In this document: piece after piece, positions 10,780 to 23,358 of the stretch | Layout of the letters: each line of letters begins with the position of its first letter | Numbering within the stretch: the stretch's first letter is position 1 | NCBI GenBank assembly: GCA_946894095.1 | Contig: OX335655.1 | Coordinates: forward strand, 18,476,001 to 18,540,000 | DNA: 64,000 nucleotides | Direction of reading: 5' to 3' | Source of the DNA: Incurvaria masculella | Lineage: Eukaryota > Arthropoda > Insecta > Lepidoptera > Incurvariidae | The notes under the pieces: model-generated | What the model was told of the DNA's origin: nothing | Seen by the model: only the letters and a program-made list of their open reading frames with translations | Database searches by the model: none | Program-made: the position numbers and the translations under genes

Positions 10780-11095
10780 TTCCGAAGGAATTAGTTGCCA
10801 TGCCAGGACCTTCCCTTTACGAGCACGGCTACATTGAACTAAATGGAAAACACGTGCAATTTTTCATTGCCACTTCGACCATCTTTTCATCCAATGCGAT
10901 GGTACCAACCCGGGCGGGCTTAAACCCTACCACCTAGTAGGGGAATGGGACCTACAGTTGTACATGTATTCCGAACCATGGAGCAGTTCGCATTCGTGAC
11001 GAAATGCACTTATCGAACTCGGACAGAGAAAGAAAGTGGTGCATGTCGGAATTGAACCCAGACCTCTGGTACGCTAGGCCAGTCCCCCCGCCACT
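10780..11095 (-). mobile_element. SINE, tRNA-type head, 3' truncated
   Basis: Minus-strand copy running from CCGAAGGAATTAG (body) through CGATGGTACCAACCCGGG and GAGCAGTTCGCATTCGTGAC to the tRNA-like head (GAACCCAGACCTCTGG, CAGTCCCCCCGCCACT). Confidence 0.75.
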
Positions 11096-11888
11096 GTTTA
11101 ATGTTCACTGTTTTCGCTCATTAATACTTACCGTAATATATGAATAGTAATGAGAAATACTTTACGATGAATGACTGAATTGTAACTATGCTTAAAAAGT
11201 AAACAATTGCACATAATTTTCAGTGTATGCTACGAACAAAACTTAAAGGTCTTATAAAATTAACATTTCAAATTTATTTGCTATCTTCTGCTACAATCGT
11301 TAAGCAATTTAGAGTTCAAAATTGAACTTACAAATTTGTGTTTGAAAATTCCTGCCAGAGAAATTGGCTCCAACTAACAGCATTAGCGGAATGAGATTAA
11401 GCCCCCGTCAATGCCTCCTTCAGTTTTGTAGATCCTAAACAACCTGAGACCCAAAAGCCTCTACTTATCGTTGCTTTGATGTCACTCTATAATAATTTGT
11501 CTCGTAAATATGCTTAGTAATCTTAACTTGTGTAAAATTAATATCAACGCTCTTCACAATATCTAGTTTCAAATAAAATTACTTGAGGTGGCTTTGACAT
11601 CTAAGATACTTCAAAGAAGAGAAAAATGTTGAGTACAAAGATTTATTTTCTCTAGCAACTTTAGCAGATTCCGATTGGGAATGGTTTTTTTTATCAACGC
11701 TCGTATTTAAACGAGAAAACAAAGTTCCATAGGTATTTATTGCGTAAAGTACATATGTAACTGAAAACTCTTATTGAGTATGTATAATCACATAATATCT
11801 GAAAGCGCTACTACAATTTGGTACTGGAGTCAATCGGATCAATTAATTTATCGTGGCTGAAAGCGAAGGGCTAACCGAGATAATTGCT
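11096..11888. other. Unassigned AT-rich sequence
   Basis: No gene, RNA or repeat recognised upstream of the satellite. Confidence 0.45.
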
Positions 11889-13195
11889 AAGGAGGCCTGA
11901 AAGATGAACGAAAAAAAAATTTATACTATCTGCGGTACCCGGCTCCGCTCCGATCAATGTCGTTGTAGGGTTTTCTTGTAAATATTTAGTTTTTACTGTG
12001 TTAAATATTTAGTCTAAGTATACGGCATATTACATAACACGGCACACGGGTTAAGGAGGACAGAAAGATGAACGAAAAAAAATATTTTCTACTATCTGCG
12101 GTACCCGTCTCCGCTCGGGTGAATTTCGTTGCAGGGTTTTCTTGTAAATATTTAGTTTTTACTGTGTTAAGTATTTAGTGTAAGTATACGGCATATTACA
12201 TAACACGTCACACGGGTTAAGGAGGACTGAAAGATGAACGAAAAAAAAAAAAATATACCATCTACGGTACCCGGCTCCGCTCGGATCAATGTCGTTGTAG
12301 GGTTTTCTTGTAAATATTTAGTTTTTACTGTGTTAAATATTTAGTCAAGTATACGGCATATTACATAACACGGCACACGGGTTAAGGAGGACAGAAAGAT
12401 GAACGAAAAAAAATATTTTCTACTATCTGCGGTACCCGTCTCCGCTCGGGTGAATGTCGTTGCAGGGTTTTCTTGTAAATATTTAGTTTTTACTGTGTTA
12501 AGTATTTAGTGTAAGTATACGGCATATTACATAACACGGCACACGGGTTAAGGAGGACTGAAAGATGAACGAAAAAAAATATTTTCTACTATCTGCGGTA
12601 CCCGTCTCCGCTCGGGTGAATATCGTTGCAGGGTTTTCTTGTAAATATTTAGTTTTTACTGTGTTAAATATTTAGTCTAAGTATACGGCATATTACATAA
12701 CACGGCACACGGGTTAAGGAGGACAGAAAGATGTACGAAAAAAAATATTTTCTACTATCTGCGATACCCGTCTCCGCTCGGGTGAATGTCGTTGCAGGGT
12801 TTTCTTGTAAATATTTAGTTTTTACTGTGTTAAGTATTTAGTGTAAGTATACGGCATATTACATAACACGGCACACGGGTTAAGGAGGACTGAAAGATGA
12901 ACGAAAAAAAATATTTTCTACTATCTGCGGTAGCCGGCTCCGCTCGGATGAATGTCGTTGCAGGGTTTTCTTGTAAATATTTAGTTTTTACTGTGTTAAG
13001 TATTTAGTGTTATGTAATACGGCATATTACCTAACATGGCACACGGGTTAAGGAGGACTGAAAGATGAACGAAAAAAAATATTTTCTACTATCTGCGGTA
13101 CCCGTCTCCGCTTGGATGAATGTCGTTGCAGGGTTTTCTTGTAAATATTTAGATTTTACTGTGTTCAGTATTTAGTGTAAGTATACGGCATATTA
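11889..13195 (+). repeat. Satellite array, 8 units of ~166 bp
   Basis: Unit starts (AAGGAGG) fall at 11889, 12053, 12219, 12384, 12550, 12716, 12882 and 13050, giving spacings of 164-168 bp. Each unit has AAAGATGAACG, CTATCTGCGGTACCCG, CTCCGCTCGG, GTTTTCTTGTAAATATTTAG and GTATACGGCATATTA. Odd units 1, 3 and 5 share GACTGAAAG-type starts (unit 1 reads GGCCTGAAAG) and AAATATTTAGTC. Units 2, 4 and 6 share GACAGAAAG and AAGTATTTAGTGTAAG. The array therefore evolved as a dimer of ~331 bp. Unit 8 is incomplete. No unit encodes a protein. Confidence 0.95.
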
Positions 13196-14451
13196 AAATT
13201 GAAATATTAAAATAAAAATTACTTGCCTAAATACCTACTTCAATACGTTTTTTCGATCTGTTTGTTTATTTTGATTTTGTTTTCTGTTTAAGTAGGTAAA
13301 CATAAGTAGCTACCTACGTATATTGTTTTGTTAGTCATAGGTGATATTAATCTAACTACTTACGGCCCTTACAGAAAGTCTACCCAAGGCAAAACGACGA
13401 CTTCAAAAGATCATTAAAATTAATAAATAGTATATAATTCGTTAGGCATTAAAATAGCTTATCGTACATTAATTAAAAGTAACCAATTATTTTATGTAAA
13501 TATTTTATATATGAAACGATTTTGGTCATCCGTCAGTTGATTCTGTATGTCTATAAATTCTAAGCCTATGGACTTATGTCGTCGATGGTACATACTTATT
13601 TTTTTATTTTTTATTTATTATAGAAACTTGACGGCTATTTATGGTTACAAATAGTACAGGTATTTATCAAATTGTTAAGCCAATTATAAAGTTTCACAAT
13701 TTGATAATTTTGTTGACGTTATAGGTACCTATGATGTAAGATCGTACCTATGATGAAGAATAGGTATGTTTCCAGCCAGAAGATTATATGTCCTATAAAA
13801 ACATGCTCTATATACACTATGTTTTGATTTGGCTAAGATTTCTCGGGGCCCATTTAATGAAGGCTCGTATAACACATTGTCTCTGTAAACGTTTCATTTT
13901 GTTTTTGTTTGGAAGCCTCTTTCAACTCTTCAGAGCGTACAACAACTGAAGCTACGGTTATGGGGATATTTCCAAATCATATTATCTCAAAAAACAATTC
14001 TCTTGAAATCTGCCCTATAGCCACACATTTTCGTAGGATCTAGGTGCCATGCCTGGTCTTTGCGATCACTCGACCACGGTTATGTTGACACGATAAACAC
14101 CGTTTATGTGTAGTTCATTGCCGGTTTACGTCGATTGTCTTTTATTCAAAGCGAATGGTAGTATTCACCGACGGGCTCACCTTTACCCTACCGAGCTGTT
14201 AATCCCTGCTAGCTAACAGGATTTTTAATAGGAAACAGGACCTACGGAAATTATTTATCACAAAACGTACTAAGTTTTGTTTATTTTAGCATAAAACATT
14301 AGGCATTATTATATAGGCTCACCAAATTTGCAGATATTAGGTCACTCTTGAAGAGGGTTACCCCTCTTCAAGAATGTATTTCAAAATGTATTTGTAAATT
14401 GTTATTTTCGTTAGATGGCACTCCAATAACAAAATTAATTCTTATTATATG
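13196..14451. other. Unassigned, one short perfect hairpin
   Basis: No gene is seen. A 28 bp palindrome lies at 14346-14373: TCTTGAAGAGG and CCTCTTCAAGA around a 6 nt centre. Confidence 0.5.
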
Positions 14452-14742
14452 AATGCCATGCCAGGACCTTCCCTTTATAAGCACGGCTGCATTGAGCTGG
14501 ATTAATTACCCATTGCCGCTTCGACCATATTTCTTATAAAATGCGATGGTACCAACTCGGCCGGGCTTAACCATTAACCCTAGTATACACATATAGTTTT
14601 ACATGGATTCCGAGCCATGAAATGGCTCGCATTCGTGACGAAATGCACTCATCTATCTCAGAAAGAGAAAGAAAGTGGTTTATGAACGGGACGGAGATCG
14701 AATCCATGACCTGTGGTATCGAAGGCAAGTCCCCGCGCCCTA
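14452..14742 (-). mobile_element. SINE, tRNA-type, diverged
   Basis: Runs from GCCATGCCAGGACCTTCCC through GCGATGGTACCAACTCGG and GGCTCGCATTCGTGACG to GACCTGTGGTATCG and AAGTCCCCGCGCCCT. The body carries small deletions. Confidence 0.75.
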
Positions 14743-15745
14743 TTCTACGAGCTGCTCGGTAGCATCCTTCTACATATCCTTTGAATATTTTCTTCTTCCA
14801 ACTACAGAGTTTCCGATTTAAACTATTATTTTATATATATTTTTTTTATATTATTAAAGTATTAAACGATAAGTTTTTAACACCCGCATAGGAAATTATT
14901 TTAGCACACAAGAAAAATCGCAAAACTTTAGCGGTGGTTATAAATCTATTTTTATGCAGCGAATCAGTAAGTATAGAAATGAAGTCATAAAGAGCATTTA
15001 CGAACGAATTGTATATAGCAATGAGACCAAATGTCTATTAATTTAATCAAATTATGTTTATTAATCAAATGAAGTATTTGATTTGGAATTTCTTGAATTT
15101 CTTGAATTTTATTTAATGTGTATACATTTTAAATATCATCTTAATAATTTTATAGAATTTGATTTTTATTTGATTTGCAACTTTATCTATTTTAATTCGA
15201 TTTGAATTGATTTTATTTTGATTTCAATTGTTTATTGTTTATTGCTTATTGCTTATTTTTTATTGCAGGTGATGTAGTGCAGCCTAATATGGATATTATG
15301 GTCCGAAATAAATCATTATTATTATTTAATCGACTTTACAAAAGGAGGAGGTTCCATGTTCGACTTTATGTATTTTTTTTACAAAACGAGCTCGCTTGGA
15401 AAAAACTTCAATCGGATATGGTAGTTTTTTATCAAAATAAAAGGAAATTTAACTTTTTAACAATTCCAATTTTTGTTTAATGTTAACTGCGGTATATGAC
15501 GTCCCCAGGTTATACTTTGAGAGAAAAACTTGGCAGGGAGTGCACTCCAAAGTTAAACGACCCTGGAAGAAAATGTTTAGAGGATCGGTGGGTTCTTATT
15601 TTGGGAATGCCGGCAGTGAATGGGTGCATTCCCGGCCTGTTCCGTGTTTCACGGTGGTAGAAAGGGGACGTTATGAGGCTATGAAGAGCATTCTCCGGTA
15701 TAGACGAATACAGCGAGATAACCTATATCCCTTCGTTCCCGGTTT
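14743..15745. other. Unassigned AT-rich sequence
   Basis: Contains a scrap (about 15329-15352) resembling the GACTTCAAAAAAGGAGGAGG end seen at 23663-23695. A plus-strand open stretch at 15480-15749 has no recognised domain. Confidence 0.4.
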
Positions 15746-15952
15746 ATGAACCTCTCTTCACATGGTCTCCCTTTGCGATCTAGCAATGACAGTATCCTTG
15801 AGATTCCTCGCCATACGAAGTGTTTTTTCTCTAACTCCTTTACTGTTCATGCCGCACGTCTGTGGAACTCGTTGCCGATCACAGTCCGCTCCTGTCAAAC
15901 TATCAGCTCTTTCAAACTTAAAGTCAAGGAGTTTTACTTAAATGAAATGTAA
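15746..15952 (+). pseudogene. LINE RT C-terminal fragment
   Basis: Sixty-eight residues read SSHGLPLRSSNDSILEIPR, then FFSNSFTVHAARLWNSLP, ending FKLKVKEFYLNEM with a stop at 15950-15952. This is the conserved extreme C-terminus of CR1/Jockey-group LINE polymerases. The same motif set occurs in a different sequence at 50944-51318. All catalytic parts are absent, so it is a 5'-truncated copy. Confidence 0.8.
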
Positions 15953-17267
15953 AGATGATAAAATGTTCTCACTGTATATATATATATTTAATTTTATTGC
16001 CCTTCTAATAGTACAGATTTTAGAATCAATGGTAATAGGTATTATAGGTTTTTTTTTCCCCTGGTTTGTGGATATAATAATATGTATTAGTGTATTGTAT
16101 TATATATATTAGTATATTCAATTATATGTATAAATATGTATATATTATAATATATGTATGTTTATGGAGTTATTATTACAGATATTTCTACCGATGCTTA
16201 ACAATTTAGACTTTAACGGTAGAAAGTAAGCCGCTAAGCGTTGGGAGTCGAGATATATTAGTGAAAAAAGCCTTTTTTCCCGCGTGGCGAGATACGAGCG
16301 CCTCGTGTGACGTCTACCTTCCGGTTTCCGCTGAATGTGTCACTCTTTACGTAAAACGCTCCTCGTTACATCACGGACCATGTTGCCGAGTCCAAGTATT
16401 TATCACACTCACCTATCACATATTTACATTAAAAAGGAGTCATAGAGTATTTTAAATGTAACGGATTGATTGGTTAACAAACAATTATATAGGTACGGTC
16501 ACGAGAATTGGCCTTTAATCTAAAATATTAAGATAACAGTGGGGTGGATAATATTTATATATATTCCAGATATTATTTATTTATATTGTTTTTTATATTG
16601 TTATAACATCGTTAAAGTTTCTTGTGGGATGACGCCAATATCACGTGCATATTCTTTTAAATACAAGATTGTACTTTTGTACCATAATAAGCAATTTAAA
16701 AAGTCACCTTAATATGGTTCCCAAAATGAGACAAAAGCCGAGTGTGATTTTTTTTATGAAAAAGTTGACCAATAGCAGACCGTCAAATGTAGATATTTAG
16801 TTTGGTCACTATATTTAACTCCGATATCATTACGTCCCATGCAAAAATGTACTAATATTATTTTATGTATGAATTTGTATGAGTATACGCTAATAAATAC
16901 ATTTGTATTATGGGTGTGTTACAACCAATGTATTTTGGCAAACACGCTTAACCATTTTAATGCCTAAAATACTAAGTAAAGAAATCAGAAAAATTTACGA
17001 AGACTATTTTTTGACACAACATTTGTATGTTCTGAATAACCCACTCGCAAATCAATCATTTCTCCAAAAGCGTATCGTACCGGCTGTGCCCTGAAACGAA
17101 ACTCGTTCAACGGAGCACAATGGCGTCGCTCCTGAAACGGGCTGAAAATGGCGTGAAACGTTCGCATGACGTCACGACTGCTGTAAAGAGCATCCGATTC
17201 ACTTTGAAGTCTTTCGGAAATCACTTGACAGCGAGTTTTGGGAGCTTTTTCAGACGGTATAATTTGT
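15953..17267. other. Unassigned AT-rich sequence
   Basis: Runs of TATATA at about 15975-16170. No gene or recognised element. Confidence 0.45.
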
Positions 17268-17700
17268 TTCGGATTTTTCTATCTGAGGTGGGTGAGTGCA
17301 TTTTATCACGAATGTGAGCTGTTCCATGGTTTAGAAAGCATGTAAAACTGTTAAATCGAATCAAATCAAATAAAAAATCATTTATTCTTCATATACACTG
17401 GAAGATTTATAACATAAAAGTAGCACAATGAGTTAGCAAGTAGAGAAAGGCAGTAGGTCCCCTTGGCCTTTTTTGGATGTAAAGCGCGGCATATGGCGTA
17501 CGCCAGAATCTCTTAAGGTGCCCGACAACGCCCATGAGCTTTCAAACCTTTAAAGGGGCTTCGAGGGGTTAAGCCCATCTGGGTTGGTACCATCGCATTG
17601 GATGAAACGATAATCGAAGCGGCAATGCTAAATTGGCCACGTTTATAAAGGTACTTTGCAAGGACCGAATTCTTTCAGGGATGCAGTATGTTCGGTTAAG
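17268..17700 (+). mobile_element. SINE split by ~225 bp of unrelated sequence
   Basis: The left part (17268-17345) matches the linker and AGCTGTTCCATGG; the right part (17570-17700) matches GGTTGGTACCATCGCATTGG through the body. Between them, sequence beginning with an AATCAAATC-type tail looks like a truncated LINE 3' end on the minus strand. Confidence 0.55.
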
Positions 17701-18237
17701 GCGATAGGTACAGCCAGCTCGTAGCACGAGCGCGTAGCAATGGGGTCGAATATTTTATCGTAGCGCGTAGCGAAAGCGTAGACACATATGAAAAAGAGGG
17801 TCCAATTCAATTGAATAATAATAATAATAATTGAATAATAATGAGAAAAAATAAATAAAAAATGCACCAATGTCAGGCAATAGTCTAGAAGATAACTCTT
17901 CTGACATTTTTTTCAATGAAAATCGCTACTGGGAAGTATAAAAAATGGCTGCACCCTCTGTACAGTAATTATTTGTTTTCCACGAAAGCAGTGATGGGTG
18001 TAAATTACCCAACGGACTATAAAATTCAATTTGTTCGTCGCCGGACACGGAAAACAGCCATTACCGCTCATTATAAGCTGCAAGCCGAGTGGTTTTTCAC
18101 TTGAAACTCCGCTCACAAAAGAATTTTCTAATTCGTTTCTTAATTTTAATGACAGTGCTGTGAGGTCGTATCAATTTTAAACGTAATATGATAATTGCTG
18201 AGCTTTTTAATATAAACTGAGATGAATAATACATTTT
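17701..18237. other. Unassigned
   Basis: No supported gene. An AAT/ATA-rich tract lies at 17814-17840. Confidence 0.4.
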
Positions 18238-18520
18238 TCTTTCGTTCTCTTTCTGAGTTGGATAAGTGAATTTCCTCACCAATGCGAGCTTTTCAAATTC
18301 CAGGTAAGACTATACGTCCCCTTCAAGTCGGTCCCATGAACGGTCCATGAAAATATGGTTAAAACGGCTATAAAAAATATAAGTGTTTTACATCCAGCTC
18401 AATTCAGACGTGCTCATATAGATAGGATCCTGGCATGGTACCTAATTCTTTCGGAATGCGGTTTGTTGGGCTGATGTCATAACTATGTGTGTGGATCATC
18501 CATGCCACCATGTCTAGTGA
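18238..18520 (+). mobile_element. SINE, diverged and head-less
   Basis: Linker TTCTCTTTCTGAGTTGG, then recognisable but eroded body blocks (CATCCAGCTCAATTCAG, CCTGGCATGGTACCTAATTC, ATCATCCATGCC). Part of the middle is deleted. Confidence 0.65.
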
Positions 18521-20027
18521 CATACATTTTTTTTTACATATCTTATTGCAAATACATGCATGCATTATATTTCATGACAAAGCCACTTTACAGCCGATTT
18601 TTATAATTACTATAGTCAATTATTTAAGCTATGTCCCAGTTATATTTTTGACAATGTTAATAATAAAAATACTGGAATTTGAAATGTTATGTGTATTTGT
18701 GTATTGACCAGAATTTTATATATTTTGATATTTTAACTCCAACGAATTCAGTCAATTTGTATTGTTTTATTATGATTTTAATCTAGATCCTAAATTTTTT
18801 ATTTTGATAATTTATTTAACACCTTTGAATTCTATTGATTTTATATTATTTTATTCTTTATTTTATTATGTACCATTTTTTGACATGTCTAAGTGTATAA
18901 TGGTACACCAAAAAGACCAAATAAAATGAAATGAAATGAAATGAAACATACAGGGTAAAATCACACAGAGCGCCTTGGTGCCCCAAACAATGGATGTTAT
19001 ATCTTACGTTGCCCTGTGAATTTCAAACATTTACAGTTTTCTTGAGTTTTGCCATTGTTCAAAATGTCATGGTTTCAAGTTTCTAGGACACTACAGTAAA
19101 CAGAATGTTTCAGGATAGGTACACACGCAAATCATTACTCGGTGTTTTTTCCATCGAACATTTTGTACAAGTCACGTGACGTGCCGTGACGGCAGCATCG
19201 GAAATTCATTATGAGGCTATTTTTGTTTAAATAATGAGCACTTAGGAGACCCGAAACACCTAGTATCAATCGATGGGTATAGGTATAGCCACTGAATTCG
19301 TGCGCGTGACTTATGTATTCTTAGCCGAATTGCTGAAAGCGACCTCGAACGAAATGGCGAAACATCGCATATCCTCCTTATGTGTGATGCAGAGTTATCT
19401 TTAGGCTTGGTAAGGATATCTTAATTTAGCTTAAGCTAGGTTTGGCGAAGTTATGAATATTAAATATTAAATAACTTAAACCCATTATTTGAACGTAAAC
19501 CAATTTTTATTTATTCGACGTGCGGCCAGCATTTAATGAACAGTCTGGTTGTCCAATTGAGTGGCTACTTGAACCATTTGATGGCTACATATACACTAGT
19601 TTATACCTATTGATATCAAATAGTTATAGGTTTCTCATCAACTGTACAAAAAAATTACAATGGCGATGGCAAGCAGTGGGCCACCACGCCCCATTGTGTT
19701 CCAATGGGGGGCGTGGTCTAAATATATGCATTGCGTTGCAATAAAACAATGGTTAAATTCGATTTAGTTTTAATCGTTGCACACAGAGAACCATAAGAGT
19801 GCGGTGACAACGGAAGTGCGGTGACATTTATGATATTGGAGTGGAAGAAAATAGGGAATAAAAACAATGCAGGATATATTTTTAGTTAGGTTTATTTTTA
19901 ACTAAGTATTCATCTATATTATCGCTTTTACAACAAATATACTGCGAAGTCTGAGCCCCGCAGCGCGATTACGCAAAATTTAAGTATGGTGCCGTGGTAC
20001 GTGTAGGTGCGCCCCCGTCATTTCTAA
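18521..20027. other. Unassigned, with a LINE-type tail and a hairpin
   Basis: An AAATG-repeat tail at about 18915-18945 looks like a LINE 3' end whose body is not recognisable. A strong hairpin sits at 19684-19716: CCACGCCCCATTG against CAATGGGGGGCGTGG with a two-base bulge. No gene is seen. Confidence 0.4.
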
Positions 20028-20340
20028 AGCGCGATTACGAAGCCGTTTTTCATCCACCTACATCCAGCACGGACCAATCTGTGTCGACAATAGGTCAACT
20101 TTTGAGGTACTTGACTAGACAAGCAGACGAAATAGGCGTTTACCTCCCCGCATTTGACAGTTCTTTGCCGTTTCGTAATACCGATTCGACGCGAAATGTA
20201 TGGAGTTGACCTAATTGCTGCCGGTAGCGCTGAGTGCCGCACCATTTGTGAATGCATCGATTTCATAATCGCAAAAGCTGTCATATTGCTGTAAGTACAG
20301 CAACCTACACCCAATTTTGTGCTTCGTAATTGCACTGCCG
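20028..20340. mobile_element. TIR element with GCGATTACGAAG ends
   Basis: The left end GCGCGATTACGAAGCC and right end GTGCTTCGTAATTGCACTGCC resemble the TIRs of 39919-40061. The interior has no coding potential. The family is unnamed. Confidence 0.55.
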
Positions 20341-20344
20341 ATTG

Positions 20345-20425
20345 CACGAAGAGTGGACCGAGTTAATCAATGTTCAAACACGTCAATTTTAGTGAACCGC
20401 ACGGAGTTGCTTCCATACTGCCGTG
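20345..20425 (-). repeat. Fragment of the 'GTGACGTGTTTGAACATTG' repeat family
   Basis: Carries ACGAAGAGTGGACCGAGTT, CAATGTTCAAACACGTCA and GAACCGCACGGAGTTGCTTC, matching in reverse the blocks at 56215, 58187, 58395 and 61208. Confidence 0.6.
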
Positions 20426-23070
20426 TCTAAGACTAAACAAAAAAAAAACGAAAGTGACTTAAACACGTACCGAAGAACTACGCATTTAAGGAAAACGATA
20501 ACATAACGAAGTAGTATTTTCAATGCTGTTTAGTTTAGGTAAGATTTTACCAAGCATATTTAAAAAACGTTTAAAAGCATCTTTCATAAAACCCTTCGCA
20601 CCTATCTGCGAAAACCCCGGACCCGAACGGACGCAGGCAGCTATCAGAGCCTTCTGCGCCATTTAGCAAGCAAAGGGGAGAGTGTCCCGAGATACGGGAA
20701 GTAAAAAGGCAAAATACGTTAAGACGCCATTATCCGGCAAGCGAAGTCCCAATAGATAAGTACGCGAGGCGTTCTCGTTCGGACGTGTTTTAGACAATTT
20801 CGGCGAACTGGGACGTTTGGGCGGAGAGGAACTATTACCAGAGAGTTCATGTGTTTCGTAATGTGACGTTCTGACACATATATTCCATTTCGCTTCTATC
20901 TGTATTTCCATTGAATGGAACACGGGTTGTAAAACTAAATAATGTACCGTGTGTGTGCATTATTATAGATTTTTGTTTTCATGTTGCAAATGTTTGAGAT
21001 TTTTAGCAAGAAATGTATTAGATGGAACTAACAATTAATATATAAATAAATAATAAATAAATTGTACAATTATATTAAGTCTAGCCTAATAACGTATTAA
21101 ATGTATATTAATTTATTTGGAAAACTAACAGCTTAAAACTAATACAAAACAGGTTTTAAAAACTAAACATAATGCCAATTAATAGTTTTCAACACAAAAA
21201 TCCGTAATAGTGCAGAGTATTTTTAAGGGTGTGCAAGGGTGTGTGTGTAGTGTAAGGATGTGTAAGATTTTGTGTGTTTGAAAGTACGTGACAATATTCT
21301 CAAATTAAATCATTAAAGATAAATCATAAGTCATAGTTTTTTTTAATAAGTTAGTACCTACATGATAGTTACCGTGATTAAAAGAAAAAAAAACAATTTA
21401 GTTTCATCTAATAAACAGCTTATTTTTATTATTTTATTATTAAACGCGCGTTAAGTTTCGCTAATTGCTTTAGAAATCTCCAAGCATCGGAGCTTTTAAT
21501 CCAATACTAAAACATATGAACAGATAAATGTACATTTGTCGTGGTGCGTTACAAAAAAATATGATTTTTGTATACATCACTTAAAGTCGATAAAAATACA
21601 TGTTTCACGTATCTCTTAGCTATAGTAAATCGTTTATGAATTCCGGTATTATGGAACGCGTGGAATTGGTATGGAAAACGAATGCCAAACTCGTGGAAAG
21701 CAAATTTCAAAAGCTAAGTGTGTTCTCATGGGTATTTTAATGTTATAAAGATGGCTGAATAGGACCCTCCATAAAGGATTACTGTTAATGATCAGACTTG
21801 TAACACCCCAAAAGAAGATTAAAATTGGCGTATTTTCAAACTAGCGTTAAATGTTTATTTTAAAATAATATATGTTTTATTTTAAATCACATTGATTAAA
21901 TTGCAATAGCACACAGATTGGGTAGCGCGAAAACAATATTCTTCGGTACAGCAGTTTTGTGCTATATAAGAACCACGGATATTGATCTTCGTGTAAAGAA
22001 CCAACAACCAACCGATCCCATAAATCTTTGATTTATGTATAGGGCGGTAAACTATGGCATGCATTCCCTGCGAAAATGTACGGCATCGCGCACCGGGAAA
22101 CCGTAAGTTAGACAAATAGTATGTACAGTAATGGTGTCAACTTAAGAACTCATAAGTAGTTTCTGTTCAGTTTTAGTGGTATTATCCTATTAACAAAGAT
22201 TAATTTTGCCCCTCCTCACCTCTTAACCACTCCAATTGCAGGTATGTTCTTAAATATACAGAGCCTACGTGTTTGCTTTATGGTGAAAAACAGGCCAAAG
22301 GGTTACCCTACCCTATCCTATCATAATAAGGAGCTATCCAAGGTAGCTTATTTACTAACTTTAAGCTCCAATGTTGAAGTGCTTTCTGTTAGCTTCTGTG
22401 AAGAGATTAATCGCGTAATTGACTTAGCATCTGTCTAAAATAAAAGGTATGAAAATTCCCGTTTACAAAAATGAAAAGTTTAATAACCAACATTCCTAAA
22501 TAAATTAAAGCAGAGATTCCTTTTGTTTAAATGGATAAAATTTCACAGCATAAGACACAAATTGGCTAGAGTATATGTAAGTAATAATTGTAATAACTCG
22601 TCAAACTTGTATATGCCTCGCGCGTAAAAATAACGCTCTTGAGCGAGTGCATATTAAATAGATTAATTTGAGAAATCATTTTGCTGAATAAAAACATAAT
22701 TTCGATTGTGCTAAAGGTAATCAGTATGTTAATATGTTTGAATTTTTCGTGGTAAATAAGACGACATGGCGCTTGTTGGCGACAGATGCTTGTAATGTTG
22801 AAAGCAGAAAAGGACACATCTCACAGATCCAGACAAACAAATGTATTGTTTTATTTAATTGATAGATTAACAGATCTGTTATACAGATTATGTTAAATAT
22901 TTAAGATATTGTAATATTTTTTAATCATAATGATGAATGAGATTAATAAGAAATAAATAATTCGGAAAAAAATATGTTTTAGTTAGGAATTAATTAAGAA
23001 TCTAGAGTAATCGTCTAGATTAATTAAAAGTCTACATTCATATGGACTATATTTTTACACGTAGGTATTT
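20426..23070. other. Unassigned 2.6 kb
   Basis: AT-rich, with several open stretches of 60-86 codons lacking recognisable domains. No repeats that I can tie to other copies in the window. Confidence 0.45.
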
Positions 23071-23358
23071 AAAAAAAACAAATTTAACAAAAAAAATAAC
23101 CGACTTCAAAGGAAAAGCACTAAAAAGTAAAAAATAATTTTCATTTTTGTAGTTACGATTTCTGTAATTTTTTGAGTCGGCGTCAGCCGGGCACGCGCTG
23201 CGCCAATCAGGAGAACCTAACCTAACCTAACCTAACCTTGGCTGACACCGACTCAAAAAATTACAGAAATCGTAACTACAAAAATGAAAATTATTTTTTA
23301 CTTTTTAGTGCTTTTCCTTTGAAGTCGGTTATTTTTTTTTGTTAAATTTGTTTTTTTA
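23071..23358. repeat. Long inverted repeat with CCTAA-repeat loop
   Basis: The left arm (about 23071-23188) and right arm (about 23240-23358) are near-perfect reverse complements over ~118 bp. Shared blocks include CCGACTTCAAAGGAAAAGCA and TGTAGTTACGATTTCTGTAA; one clear mismatch lies in GTCGGCGTCAGCC versus GTCGGTGTCAGCC. The 51 nt loop contains four CCTAA units (23216-23235), the complement of the insect telomere repeat TTAGG. Confidence 0.95.

Noticed and set aside
11889..13195. AAGGAGG followed by ATG in every satellite unit, resembling a bacterial ribosome-binding site and start
   Set aside because: The surroundings are clearly insect nuclear DNA, the frames after each ATG close quickly, and the motif is simply part of the repeated monomer.
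11889..13195. CRISPR-like periodic repeats
   Set aside because: The entire ~166 bp is repeated with no unique spacers; it is satellite DNA.
15480..15749. 89-codon frame upstream of the LINE fragment as part of the same RT
   Set aside because: I cannot match it to RT sequence; only 15746-15952 is recognisable.
23214..23238. True telomere or chromosome end
   Set aside because: Only four CCTAA units occur, inside the loop of an inverted repeat and flanked on both sides by ordinary sequence.
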